Shown here piece after piece: positions 42,926-52,207 of a stretch of 64,000 nt of DNA; the first letter of the stretch is position 1; every line of letters begins with the position of its first letter. The position numbers and the translations under genes are program-made. A model generated the notes under the pieces. That model was not told the DNA's origin, ran no database searches, and saw nothing but the letters and a program-made list of their open reading frames with translations. Origin of the DNA: Cryobacterium algoricola (GTDB taxonomy: Bacteria; Actinomycetota; Actinomycetes; Actinomycetales; Microbacteriaceae); contig NZ_SOFG01000011.1 in assembly GCF_004402485.1 (NCBI RefSeq), forward strand, positions 248,001 through 312,000. The letters run 5' to 3'.

Positions 42926-44578
42926 CTACCGGCTGGCGACGGACGTCAGGGGTAGCGTGAAGACCGCCACCGAGCCTTTGCCCTTGGTGGATTCGAGGCG
43001 CAGGTCTCCGCCGTGCTTGCGCATGATGTCCCTGCTGATGCTCAACCCGAGCCCGGTGCCGTGCACGCTCGAATTCCGCACGGAGTCCGCACGATAGAAC
43101 CTGTCGAACAGTTTGGTCTGTTCCTCGGCCGTCATGCCCCTGCCGGTATCGGAGATCCGCAGCTCCACCAGCCCGTCATCGACGGCCAGGGTGACGCCGA
43201 TCCGCCCGGACTCGACGTTGTACTTGATCGCGTTCGAGAGGACGTTGTCGACGACCTGCCGTAACCGGAACGCATCCGCTTCGACCGTGATGATGGGAAG
43301 GGCGTCGACATCGAATGTGATGGTGCGCTTGGCGGCAGAGGGGCCCGCTGACTCGAGGGCGTCCGTGACGATCCCGGCCAGGTCGCACGGGGCGATGTTG
43401 AGCGGCAGCTCGTGCTTCGAATCGCTCGCATCGGTGAGCAGCCCGGAAACCATCTCGAGCAGTCGGTCCGAGTTCTTCGACGCGACCTCGAGCATGCCCC
43501 TGGTCGACGGGTCGAGCCGTTCGTCGTCGAGAGCGAGTTCGAGGTAGCCGAGGATGGACGTGAGCGGGGTGCGCAACTCGTGCGACACCGAGGCGACCAG
43601 GTCGTCACGGGCCTGAATCGCCCTGACCTCGGTGGTGACGTCCCGGGAGACCATGACACCGCCGTCGTAGTCGCCTTTCTCGTCGGTGATGGGCCGCGCG
43701 GAGACCAGGAGGGCCGCCTGCTGCTGGCCGGGTTCGCCGACCCAGACGGTGAGGCGGTCGATGGTCTCACCGCGGAGCGCCCGGGAGTACGGCCGGTCGC
43801 TTTCGGCGTACGGCGTCACCCTGTCCGCGTGGAACACCGTGCTGACCACGGCCGGCCGGTTGTCTGTCGTTCCATAGAGGGCGAGCAGCTCGCGCTGGGC
43901 ACGGTTCAGGAAGTTCGCCGTCGATGCGCGATCGAAACCGACGACCCCGAAGTCCACCGCGTTGAAGAGTTCGTCGAGGGTCTGCTCCTGGCGGCGGGAT
44001 CGGCGCAGGGCCGACTCGAACAGACCGGCCTGCTGGGTGAGCAGCACTCGCTGGGCCGCGGCGCGTTTGGTCGTCAGGTGGGTCGTCACCGCGACGAAGC
44101 CCAGCATGGCGGGAATCATCGCGAGCTGGGGAACGTCGGCGATTGAGATGGGAGCGGCACGGAAGAAGCTCCCGCCCCAGATCGCGACGGCGGTCAGGAT
44201 GACGCTTCCCGTCGCGCCCCTGGCTCCGAAGTGCGTCGACAGCCAGATCACCGGCAGCACCAGGAGGAAACTGGCGCCGATCGCAAGCTCGGCGTGCCAG
44301 ATCAGGACGATCGCAAGGATATCGACGACGGGAAGCACGACGATCCAGTACTTGGAGTGGTCGCTCCACGTGACGAGGGCGCTGACGGCCGTCGCGATGA
44401 AGATCAGGACCACCCCGAGGAAGAACATCGGCGCGCTCAGCCGCTGGATCGAGGTGAGCGCAGTGACAGCGACGAGGAAGAGGGTCGCCCCGGCGAGGAG
44501 CAGCTGGGAGAGGAAAACGGAACGGTCGAGGCGCGACAGATTCGGCCTCACCGCGCTGTCCGTCCCGGTCTCGCTCAT
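42926..44578 (-). CDS. Membrane PAS sensor histidine kinase
   Basis: The 550-residue protein has about six membrane helices (residues 20-165), a coiled-coil, a PAS-like domain (about 200-315), a HisKA domain with VSHELRTPLTSILGYLELA, and an HATPase domain with NAIKYN, DTGRGM and GTGLGLSI. All catalytic motifs are present. It starts with ATG at 44576-44578, 16 nt after the GGDEF-EAL gene, and is followed closely by the degenerate GGDEF gene, forming a three-gene unit. It may be the kinase for the orphan OmpR-type regulator at 37636-38886. Confidence 0.92.
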   Translation of the reverse strand: MSETGTDSAVRPNLSRLDRSVFLSQLLLAGATLFLVAVTALTSIQRLSAPMFFLGVVLIFIATAVSALVTWSDHSKYWIVVLPVVDILAIVLIWHAELAIGASFLLVLPVIWLSTHFGARGATGSVILTAVAIWGGSFFRAAPISIADVPQLAMIPAMLGFVAVTTHLTTKRAAAQRVLLTQQAGLFESALRRSRRQEQTLDELFNAVDFGVVGFDRASTANFLNRAQRELLALYGTTDNRPAVVSTVFHADRVTPYAESDRPYSRALRGETIDRLTVWVGEPGQQQAALLVSARPITDEKGDYDGGVMVSRDVTTEVRAIQARDDLVASVSHELRTPLTSILGYLELALDDERLDPSTRGMLEVASKNSDRLLEMVSGLLTDASDSKHELPLNIAPCDLAGIVTDALESAGPSAAKRTITFDVDALPIITVEADAFRLRQVVDNVLSNAIKYNVESGRIGVTLAVDDGLVELRISDTGRGMTAEEQTKLFDRFYRADSVRNSSVHGTGLGLSISRDIMRKHGGDLRLESTKGKGSVAVFTLPLTSVASR

Positions 44579-44594
44579 GGACTGAGACTATCGG

Positions 44595-47045
44595 TCAGGG
44601 CGCCGGCGCTGCAGCAGGAGTCCCTGCACCAACGGGCGGCTCGATTGGGAGACTGTCCGCGGGTACGACAGAGGCGGCCCCGTAGCGCTCGAGCCGGGAC
44701 AGGGTCTTCTCGAAGCTCTCCGGGACGCCGTAGTGGAATCCCTGGGCGCTGCGGATGCCGATCGCCGCGAGGTGCCTGACCATCGCTTCGTTCTCCACGC
44801 CTTCGACGATCATCGAGTATTCGAGGTTGTCGCCGAAGCCCTGCAGGGCGGTGAGTACTTCGCGCTGGCGGATGTCGTCGAGGTCGTCGACGAGGCTGCG
44901 GTCGATCTTCAGGATGTCCATGGGCATCCGCACGAGGGCGTCCACCGAGGAGTCCTGGGAGCCGTAGTCGTCGAGGGCGATCAGCAGCCCCAGGTCGCGA
45001 AGCCGGTCGGCCTGCGAGCGGATGGCGGGGGTCACCCGGGCGACGGAACGTTCGTTGAGCTCGAGGCACAGCGAGATGCCGGGGTAGCGCCCGGCGAGCT
45101 CCTCCATGAAGGTGCCGACCCGATCGGGCACGATCTGCCCGGCTTCGACGTTGATGGCCATGCAGGTAACGCGCGGTTCGACGAGGCGGAAGTCGGCGGC
45201 CGCGGCCATGGCCTTCACGGCGACCTGCCTGGTGAGGGCGTCCATCCGGCCGAGGCCCTTGGCCTTCTCCACGATGGACGGCGGAGAGAGCGGGCCGAGC
45301 ACGGGGTCGTTGTAGCGGACGAGGGCCTCGAACGCCCAGATCTGGCCGGTGACGAGGCTGACGATCGGCTGGAACGCCAGCTCGAGGAGGTCCTCGTCGA
45401 TGGCGTGCGCGATGATGTCGTTGATCTGGGACGAGCGGTGGCTCGAGATGTTGATGCTGCTCTCGTTGGCTGGGCCGCCGCGGCGCCGCGATTTCTTGAT
45501 CGCGAGCATGGCCCGGTCGGCGTCCTGCACGAGCTGCGAGACGTCGGTCTCGCGGTGGGCCGAATAGGCGAGGCCGATGCTGAGCGTCGGGGTGTAGCTG
45601 CTCGAACCGAGGGTGAGCGGCTGGACGGAGGTCTCGAGAATACGCTCGGCGATCTCCTTCGCCTCGCCGAGCGAGGCCAGGTGCGTGAGGATGACGACGA
45701 ATTCGTCGCCGCCCACTCGGGCGACGACGTCGCTCGGGCGCACGATCATGCGCAGTCTGCGGCCGAGTTCCCTGAGCAGATCGTCGCCGCTCTGGTGCCC
45801 ATGCCGGTCGTTGAGGCGCTTGAAGTCGTCGAGGTCCAGGAACAGGACGGCGAGGGCCTCCGAATAGTCGCGGTGGTCGTTGATGTTCGCGAGCGCTGCC
45901 TGGAATGCCCGATAGTTCGGCAGGCCGGTGAGGGGGTCGGTGTTGGCGCGCGCGGTGAGGCCGCCGATGTTGTAGTGGGCGCTCATCGCGAGTTCGGCCG
46001 CACGGGCGAGGGCGTTGAGCGCGCTCGTGTCGTCGGCGGTGAAGACGCCGCCCATGGGTTCACGGCCGGCAACGACATACCGGAGGTCCGTCTCGGAGAG
46101 CAGCATGGGGGCGCTGATCTCACCGGTGCGCGCGGGTTTGTCGCGAATGACGACGTACTCGACTCCGATCGTCGTCGCCACGGCCCCGTGAAGCAGCTCG
46201 AGGACCCTGGCCGTCGCCTCCGCGTCGTCCTCGGGACCGGACTGGACCCGGCCGGCGGAGATGTCTTCGCGCCCGGCCGCCCCGAGCGCTGCCGCGCCCG
46301 CAATGAGGCCGGTGAGCCGGCGACGCATCGTCACGACGCGTCCGATGAGTTTGATACCGACCGCGGCGAGGGTGAACGCGAGCAAGGTGGAGATGACAAA
46401 GGCGCTCGAGTCGCGGCTCACGACGCGACCGACGTTGTGGAAGACGACGACGAGCGCAGAGACGAGGGCGCAGCCGATGATCATCACCGCCAGTCGTGCG
46501 GGCACGACCAGTGGGCCAGTACGGGACGAGATCGGCCTGACCAACTGCATCCGCAGGTATTCGATGGTTGCGACGAGCGCGACATACGTGGCGCCCGCAC
46601 AGGCGGCGGCGGCGTAGTCCGGAAGGCCGCTGGCCGTGGCACCGGCGAGGACGGCGACGGCCGCAGCGGATCCCGTGCCCGCGAGACCGGCGCTGTAGAG
46701 TGCCACATCGACGCGGCGGGTGCGCGCGAACACGATGAGCAGCACGCCGATGACGATGGCTCCGGCCGCGTCGAGGGGTGTGATCACGGCGGAGAGCACG
46801 GGCAGCACGAGGATGGGCAGGCTGACCACGGGGCTGCGGTGCTGTTCAGCGCCGAGGTGCACCCAACAGACGTTGAGCGCTGCGGCGCAGAGCATTCCGA
46901 CGAAGGCAACCCACCAGATCGGCGCCGGCATGCGGGAGAGGGACACGATCGCGGCGACCACGACGACGCCGGCGATCGCGGCGAAGAGTGCGATGATGAC
47001 CCGCCTCACGCTCTCCGAAACGCGATAGCCGCCCATGATGTTCAC
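44595..47045 (-). CDS. Membrane GGDEF-EAL c-di-GMP turnover protein
   Basis: The 816-residue protein has about eight N-terminal membrane helices (10-220), a GAF-like region (about 250-365), a GGDEF domain with intact VARVGGDEFVVIL, and an EAL domain with FEALVRYNDP, CLELNE, LDDYGS, ILKIDRS, VEGVENE and QGFHYG. Both catalytic sites look complete, so it could make and degrade c-di-GMP. The start is GTG at 47043-47045 (MNIMGG); an ATG 9 nt downstream is an alternative. A 10-nt palindrome ACAGTACTGT overlaps the start. Confidence 0.93.
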   Translation of the reverse strand: MNIMGGYRVSESVRRVIIALFAAIAGVVVVAAIVSLSRMPAPIWWVAFVGMLCAAALNVCWVHLGAEQHRSPVVSLPILVLPVLSAVITPLDAAGAIVIGVLLIVFARTRRVDVALYSAGLAGTGSAAAVAVLAGATASGLPDYAAAACAGATYVALVATIEYLRMQLVRPISSRTGPLVVPARLAVMIIGCALVSALVVVFHNVGRVVSRDSSAFVISTLLAFTLAAVGIKLIGRVVTMRRRLTGLIAGAAALGAAGREDISAGRVQSGPEDDAEATARVLELLHGAVATTIGVEYVVIRDKPARTGEISAPMLLSETDLRYVVAGREPMGGVFTADDTSALNALARAAELAMSAHYNIGGLTARANTDPLTGLPNYRAFQAALANINDHRDYSEALAVLFLDLDDFKRLNDRHGHQSGDDLLRELGRRLRMIVRPSDVVARVGGDEFVVILTHLASLGEAKEIAERILETSVQPLTLGSSSYTPTLSIGLAYSAHRETDVSQLVQDADRAMLAIKKSRRRGGPANESSINISSHRSSQINDIIAHAIDEDLLELAFQPIVSLVTGQIWAFEALVRYNDPVLGPLSPPSIVEKAKGLGRMDALTRQVAVKAMAAAADFRLVEPRVTCMAINVEAGQIVPDRVGTFMEELAGRYPGISLCLELNERSVARVTPAIRSQADRLRDLGLLIALDDYGSQDSSVDALVRMPMDILKIDRSLVDDLDDIRQREVLTALQGFGDNLEYSMIVEGVENEAMVRHLAAIGIRSAQGFHYGVPESFEKTLSRLERYGAASVVPADSLPIEPPVGAGTPAAAPAP

Positions 47046-47098
47046 AGTACTGTACTTGCTTCGGCGCCCGTATCCGGCATCGACGTATTGCCGTCCGG

Positions 47099-48241
<1,143 letters not shown>

Positions 48242-49582
48242 TCAGCGGCCGGTGCCGCCGTGCACGACGGCCTCGGCGTCGTCGTCGAGGTCGAACGCGG
48301 TGTGCACGACCCGGAGCGCCTCGTTGATGGTGTCCGCGCGGGTGACGACGGAGATGCGGATCTCGCTCGTCGAGATCATCTCGATGTTGATCCCCGCCTC
48401 ATAGAGCGCGGCGAACAGCTTCGCGGAGACACCGGTGTTGGTGCGCATACCGGCGCCGACGAGGGCGAGCTTGCCGATCTGGTCGTCGTACTGCAGGCTC
48501 GCGAACCCGACGTTCGCGCGCTCGTTCGTCAGCGCGGTGAGGACCCGCTGTCCTTCCGACTTCGGCAAGGTGAAGGAGATGTCCGTCAGCCCGGTCGCGG
48601 CGGCGGACACGTTCTGGACGATCATGTCGACGTTGGCGTTGGTGTTCGCGACGATCTTGAAGATCTGCGCGGCCTTGCCGGGGATGTCGGGAACGCCGAC
48701 GACGGTCACCTTTGCCTCGCTGAGGTCGGCGGCGATCCCGGCGATGATGGGCTCTTCCACTTTTTCTCCGATCAGGGATTCGGTCGTGCTGGTAACGGGG
48801 GGCGTGCCGACGGTTCCCTCGGGGAGCGCGGTCGCCGGGTCGGTCGTGTCGGGGTTGTAGACGATCGTGCCGAGATTGTTGTTGAACGACGAGCGCACGT
48901 GCAGGGTCACTCCGTGCCTGCGGGCGTATTCCACGGCGCGAATGTACAGGACCTTCGCTCCGGCGGCGGCGAGCTCGAGCATTTCTTCGCTCGAGATGCG
49001 GTCGAGTTTGTGTGCCCGGGGAACGACGCGCGGGTCAGCGGTGAACACGCCGTCGACATCCGTGTAGATCTCGCAGATGTCGGCGTTCAGGGCGGCAGCG
49101 AGGGCGACGGCCGTGGTGTCGGAGCCGCCGCGACCGAGGGTGGTGATGTCCATGGTGTCGCGGTTGAAGCCCTGGAAGCCGGCGACGATGGCGACGGCGC
49201 CCTCGTCGAGCGCCGAGCGGATGCGACCGGGCGTGACGTCGACGATGCGTGCGGCGCCGTGGTGCGCGTCGGTGATCATGCCGGCCTGGCTGCCGGTGAA
49301 GGAGCGGGCGTCGTAGCCCATGCTCTTGATCGCCATGGCGAGCAGGGCCATGGAGATGCGTTCGCCGGCGGTGAGGAGCATGTCGAGCTCGCGCGGCGCC
49401 GGGATCGGGGTGACCTGGTGCGCGAGGTCGAGAAGTTCATCGGTGGAGTCGCCCATCGCGGAGACGGCGACGACGACCTCGTTGCCGGCTTTGCGCGTGT
49501 CGACGATGCGCTTGGCGACGCGCTTGATGCTCTCGGCGTCGGACACGGATGATCCGCCGAACTTCTGCACGATCAAGCTCAC
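48242..49582 (-). CDS. lysC: Aspartate kinase
   Basis: Aspartokinase makes aspartyl phosphate, the first step of the aspartate family. The 446-residue protein begins with GTG at 49580-49582 ([15 protein letters not shown]), behind CCAGGAG. The kinase domain has [19 protein letters not shown] and [13 protein letters not shown], and two ACT domains follow (about residues 265-420) for feedback control by lysine and threonine. Relatives have an internal start for a beta subunit; I cannot confirm one here. The asd gene is downstream. Confidence 0.96.
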   Translation of the reverse strand: MSLIVQKFGGSSVSDAESIKRVAKRIVDTRKAGNEVVVAVSAMGDSTDELLDLAHQVTPIPAPRELDMLLTAGERISMALLAMAIKSMGYDARSFTGSQAGMITDAHHGAARIVDVTPGRIRSALDEGAVAIVAGFQGFNRDTMDITTLGRGGSDTTAVALAAALNADICEIYTDVDGVFTADPRVVPRAHKLDRISSEEMLELAAAGAKVLYIRAVEYARRHGVTLHVRSSFNNNLGTIVYNPDTTDPATALPEGTVGTPPVTSTTESLIGEKVEEPIIAGIAADLSEAKVTVVGVPDIPGKAAQIFKIVANTNANVDMIVQNVSAAATGLTDISFTLPKSEGQRVLTALTNERANVGFASLQYDDQIGKLALVGAGMRTNTGVSAKLFAALYEAGINIEMISTSEIRISVVTRADTINEALRVVHTAFDLDDDAEAVVHGGTGR

Positions 49583-49726
49583 GTGGCGCTCCTGGGGGTT
49601 CGGGTCTGCGGGCATGGCGGGCATGGACCCGTCTCCCATCATAAATGCTGTTGTATTCGGCGTCGGCAATGTGACGCCGCACACGCGGAGTCACCGAGCG
49701 CCCCTCGCACTGGGGGGCGGACGCCG

Positions 49727-49743
49727 ATTGACACTCTGTCAAT
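49727..49743. promoter_or_regulatory. Palindrome upstream of the TetR gene (operator candidate)
   Basis: ATTGACA-CTC-TGTCAAT is a perfect 7-bp dyad, 51 nt upstream of the TetR start. Its left arm provides TTGACA, and TACCGT follows after 18 nt, so an operator overlapping the -35 of a plus-strand promoter is plausible. Autoregulation is inferred. Confidence 0.55.
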
Positions 49744-49794
49744 GGCAGTTCTACCGTGTGATCAGGGCGAAACGACGAGGAAGTTGGGGACCAG

Positions 49795-50442
49795 GTGCCA
49801 GACGTGACCGCACGACGGAGCGCACGATCCCGGCTGAGCAAACAGCCGGACGAACGCCGCAGCGAGATCGTGCGAGCGACCCGCGCGCTCGTCGTCGAAC
49901 GCGGGGTCGCCGCGGTCACGGTCTCGGCCATCGCGGATCGGGTCGGCGTCACCCGCGGGCTGATCTACCACTACTTCCCCGACACGGGCGCCCTGATCGA
50001 CCTCATCTGCGAGGACCACATCGATGAGTTCGTCGCAGACATCCGCCGCTGGGATGCCGCGCGCACCCCCGGCGATATCGATGGGGCGCTCCTCGCCTGC
50101 GTGCGGCTGTTCCGCCATCACCTGCACGACAAGGACCTGTTCCGGAAGGACCTGGGCCGGAGCGAGAACGCGGGGCTCTACATCCGCTTCGTCGACCGGG
50201 CCGTGCAGGCCATCGTCGACTGCCTGCAGGCAACCACGGTCGAGGCGTACCAGCGCCGCCACCGGGTCGACATCGACAACGTCGCCGAGGTGTTCTACGT
50301 GCTCGTCTTCGGGCTGATCGGGCTCGTTCGCGCCCGGCCGGGCGTGCCGGACGACGTCCTCGTCGCGATCGTGCGGCAGACGCTCCACCTCGACCCGAAC
50401 GGCCCCGATTCTTCCCCCACTGCGTCCATCACAAAGGAGTAA
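49795..50442 (+). CDS. TetR-family transcriptional regulator
   Basis: The 215-residue protein has an N-terminal TetR helix-turn-helix (about residues 20-65) with VTVSAIADRVGVTRGLIYHY and a ligand-binding C-terminal region. The start is GTG at 49795 with GAGGAAG upstream. Its stop codon is overlapped by the start region of the membrane protein gene, so the two are one operon and the membrane protein is the likely target. The inducer is unknown. Confidence 0.9.
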   Translation: MPDVTARRSARSRLSKQPDERRSEIVRATRALVVERGVAAVTVSAIADRVGVTRGLIYHYFPDTGALIDLICEDHIDEFVADIRRWDAARTPGDIDGALLACVRLFRHHLHDKDLFRKDLGRSENAGLYIRFVDRAVQAIVDCLQATTVEAYQRRHRVDIDNVAEVFYVLVFGLIGLVRARPGVPDDVLVAIVRQTLHLDPNGPDSSPTASITKE

Positions 50443-50447
50443 TGACT

Positions 50448-51437
50448 ATGTTTCTATTCGCGGCAATCCCGTGGTCGTCGACGCTGATGTGGGTCGCGGT
50501 CGTTGCGGGGCTGATGATCGCCAACGAGGTCGCCAGGGCCAACAAGTGGGCGGCGCTCGCGCTCTTCATCGCGGTCCCCCTCGCGCTGACGATCTTCGTC
50601 TGGCCCACCACGGCCGGGGCGGGGTCGAGCACCGGCACCTGGTTCCACTGGGTCAAGGTGTACTCCGCGCTCGCGGGCTGCCTCGGCTTCGTCGCGATCC
50701 GGTTCATTCCCCGACTCGCGAAGAACCGCTGGGCACTGATGTTCCCCGCGCTCATTCTCGCCGTCAACATCTTCGAGGCCGTGATCCGCGACTTCCAGGT
50801 CTCCGGACTCAACGGTGAGGTCGACGGCGTCTTCATGGTCGGCGGAGTCTGGAACATCATGAACGGCATCGCCGGCCTGCTGAACCTGCTCACGATCTGC
50901 GGCTGGGCGGGCATCATCGTGAGCCGCGGCCCGAAGAAGGACATGATCTGGCCGGACATGCTCTGGTTCTGGATCATCGCGTATGACCTCTGGAACTTCG
51001 CATACGTGTACAACGCCGTCGGCGACCACTCCTTCTACGCGGGCGCAGCCCTGCTGGTCTCCTGCACCATCCCGGCATTCTTCATCAAGCGCGGTGCCTG
51101 GTTGCAGCACCGGGCCCAGACGCTCGCCTTCTGGATGATGTTCACCATGGCCGTTCCGACATTCGTGACGAGTTCGAGCTTCGCCGTGGAGTCCTCGCAC
51201 AACCCGGTCGCCCTCTTCACGGTCAGTGCGGTCTCCCTCGTGGCGAACGTCGCCGTCGTGGTCTACCAGCTGTACACGATCGTGAAGCGGCGCAGGAACC
51301 CGCTCACCGATGAGCTGTATGTGCACCTGCACGCGTACCAGGCCGTGCTCGCGGAGAACGCGCCGCTGCCGGTCCCGCCGACGGGCGGGGCATCCGCTGC
51401 CGGTTCGACGCCGCGGCCGACCGCCGGGGTGCGCTGA
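50448..51437 (+). CDS. DUF5692-like multipass membrane protein
   Basis: This 329-residue protein has eight or nine hydrophobic segments, with FHWVKVYSALAGCLGFVAI and WNIMNGIAGLLNLLTICGW among the better conserved blocks, and an unstructured C-terminal tail. It resembles the DUF5692 family (from memory). AAAGGAG precedes ATG at 50448 by 8 nt, better than the in-frame ATG at 50442, which overlaps the TetR stop. It is probably regulated by the TetR protein encoded just upstream. Function unknown. Confidence 0.75.
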   Translation: MFLFAAIPWSSTLMWVAVVAGLMIANEVARANKWAALALFIAVPLALTIFVWPTTAGAGSSTGTWFHWVKVYSALAGCLGFVAIRFIPRLAKNRWALMFPALILAVNIFEAVIRDFQVSGLNGEVDGVFMVGGVWNIMNGIAGLLNLLTICGWAGIIVSRGPKKDMIWPDMLWFWIIAYDLWNFAYVYNAVGDHSFYAGAALLVSCTIPAFFIKRGAWLQHRAQTLAFWMMFTMAVPTFVTSSSFAVESSHNPVALFTVSAVSLVANVAVVVYQLYTIVKRRRNPLTDELYVHLHAYQAVLAENAPLPVPPTGGASAAGSTPRPTAGVR

Positions 51438-51448
51438 CCCGTTCCCCA

Positions 51449-51508
51449 AGTCACCTTTCCGGTCGAGAGTTACCCGCGTAGCGGGCACTCTCGACCGGAA
51501 AGGTGACT
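51449..51508. repeat. Long perfect inverted repeat between convergent genes
   Basis: Two 22-bp arms (51449-51470 and 51487-51508, AGTCACCTTTCCGG... and its complement) are perfectly complementary, and an inner stem CCCGC/GCGGG (51473-51485) sits between them. It lies between the convergent DUF5692-like gene and recR. It could be a bidirectional terminator or a small mobile-type element; no U-tract is seen. Confidence 0.7.
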
Positions 51509-51605
51509 CTCGGCACTGCGGCGCGCGTGCGCGGTGCGCGGTGCGACGCGGGCGCGGGACGCGTGCGGTGCGGAGCGGAGGCGGCGGGCCGAGGCGGTCG
51601 CGCGG

Positions 51606-52205
51606 TCAGTTCGTGACGGTGCGGCGGCCCTCGAAGGCACGGCCGAGGGTGACCTCGTCGGCGTACTCGAGGTCGCCGCCGACGGGCAGCCCGGAGGCGA
51701 GCCGGGTGACCGTGATCTCGAGGGTGGTCAGCAGGCGCGACAGGTAGGCCGCCGTCGCCTCGCCCTCGAGGTTGGGGTCCGTCGCGATGATGACCTCCTG
51801 CACGGTGTTGTCGGAGAGGCGCTGCAGCAGCTGGCGGATGCGGAGCTGGTCGGGCCCGATGCCGTCGATGGGGCTGATCGCCCCGCCGAGCACGTGATAG
51901 AGCCCTTTGAACTCGCGGGTGCGTTCGATCGCGACGACGTCTTTGGCCTCTTCGACGACGCAGATCATCGCGGGGTTGCGGCGTGGGTCGCGGCAGATCA
52001 TGCACGTCGGCTGCTCGGAGACGTTGCCGCAGATCTCGCAGAAGCGCACCTTGTCGCGTACCTCGAGGAGGACGTTGGCGAGGTGGGTGACGTCGAAGCT
52101 CTCGGTCTGCAGAATGTGGAACGCGATGCGCTGCGCGGACTTGGGCCCGATTCCGGGCAGTCGACCGAGTTCGTCGATCAGTTCCTGGACGATTCCTTCG
52201 TACAT
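51606..52205 (-). CDS. recR: Recombination protein RecR
   Basis: RecR works with RecO (and RecF) to load RecA onto gaps. The 199-residue protein has the helix-hairpin-helix region [20 protein letters not shown], the zinc finger [16 protein letters not shown], and a Toprim domain with [14 protein letters not shown] and [14 protein letters not shown]. It begins 2 nt after dnaX, the common bacterial dnaX-recR pair. Confidence 0.97.
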   Translation of the reverse strand: MYEGIVQELIDELGRLPGIGPKSAQRIAFHILQTESFDVTHLANVLLEVRDKVRFCEICGNVSEQPTCMICRDPRRNPAMICVVEEAKDVVAIERTREFKGLYHVLGGAISPIDGIGPDQLRIRQLLQRLSDNTVQEVIIATDPNLEGEATAAYLSRLLTTLEITVTRLASGLPVGGDLEYADEVTLGRAFEGRRTVTN

Positions 52206-52207
52206 GG

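Noticed and set aside
47044-47053. Palindrome ACAGTACTGT at the start of the GGDEF-EAL gene as an operator
   Set aside because: Only 10 nt long and overlapping the start codon; palindromes of this size occur by chance, so I mention it only within the gene entry.
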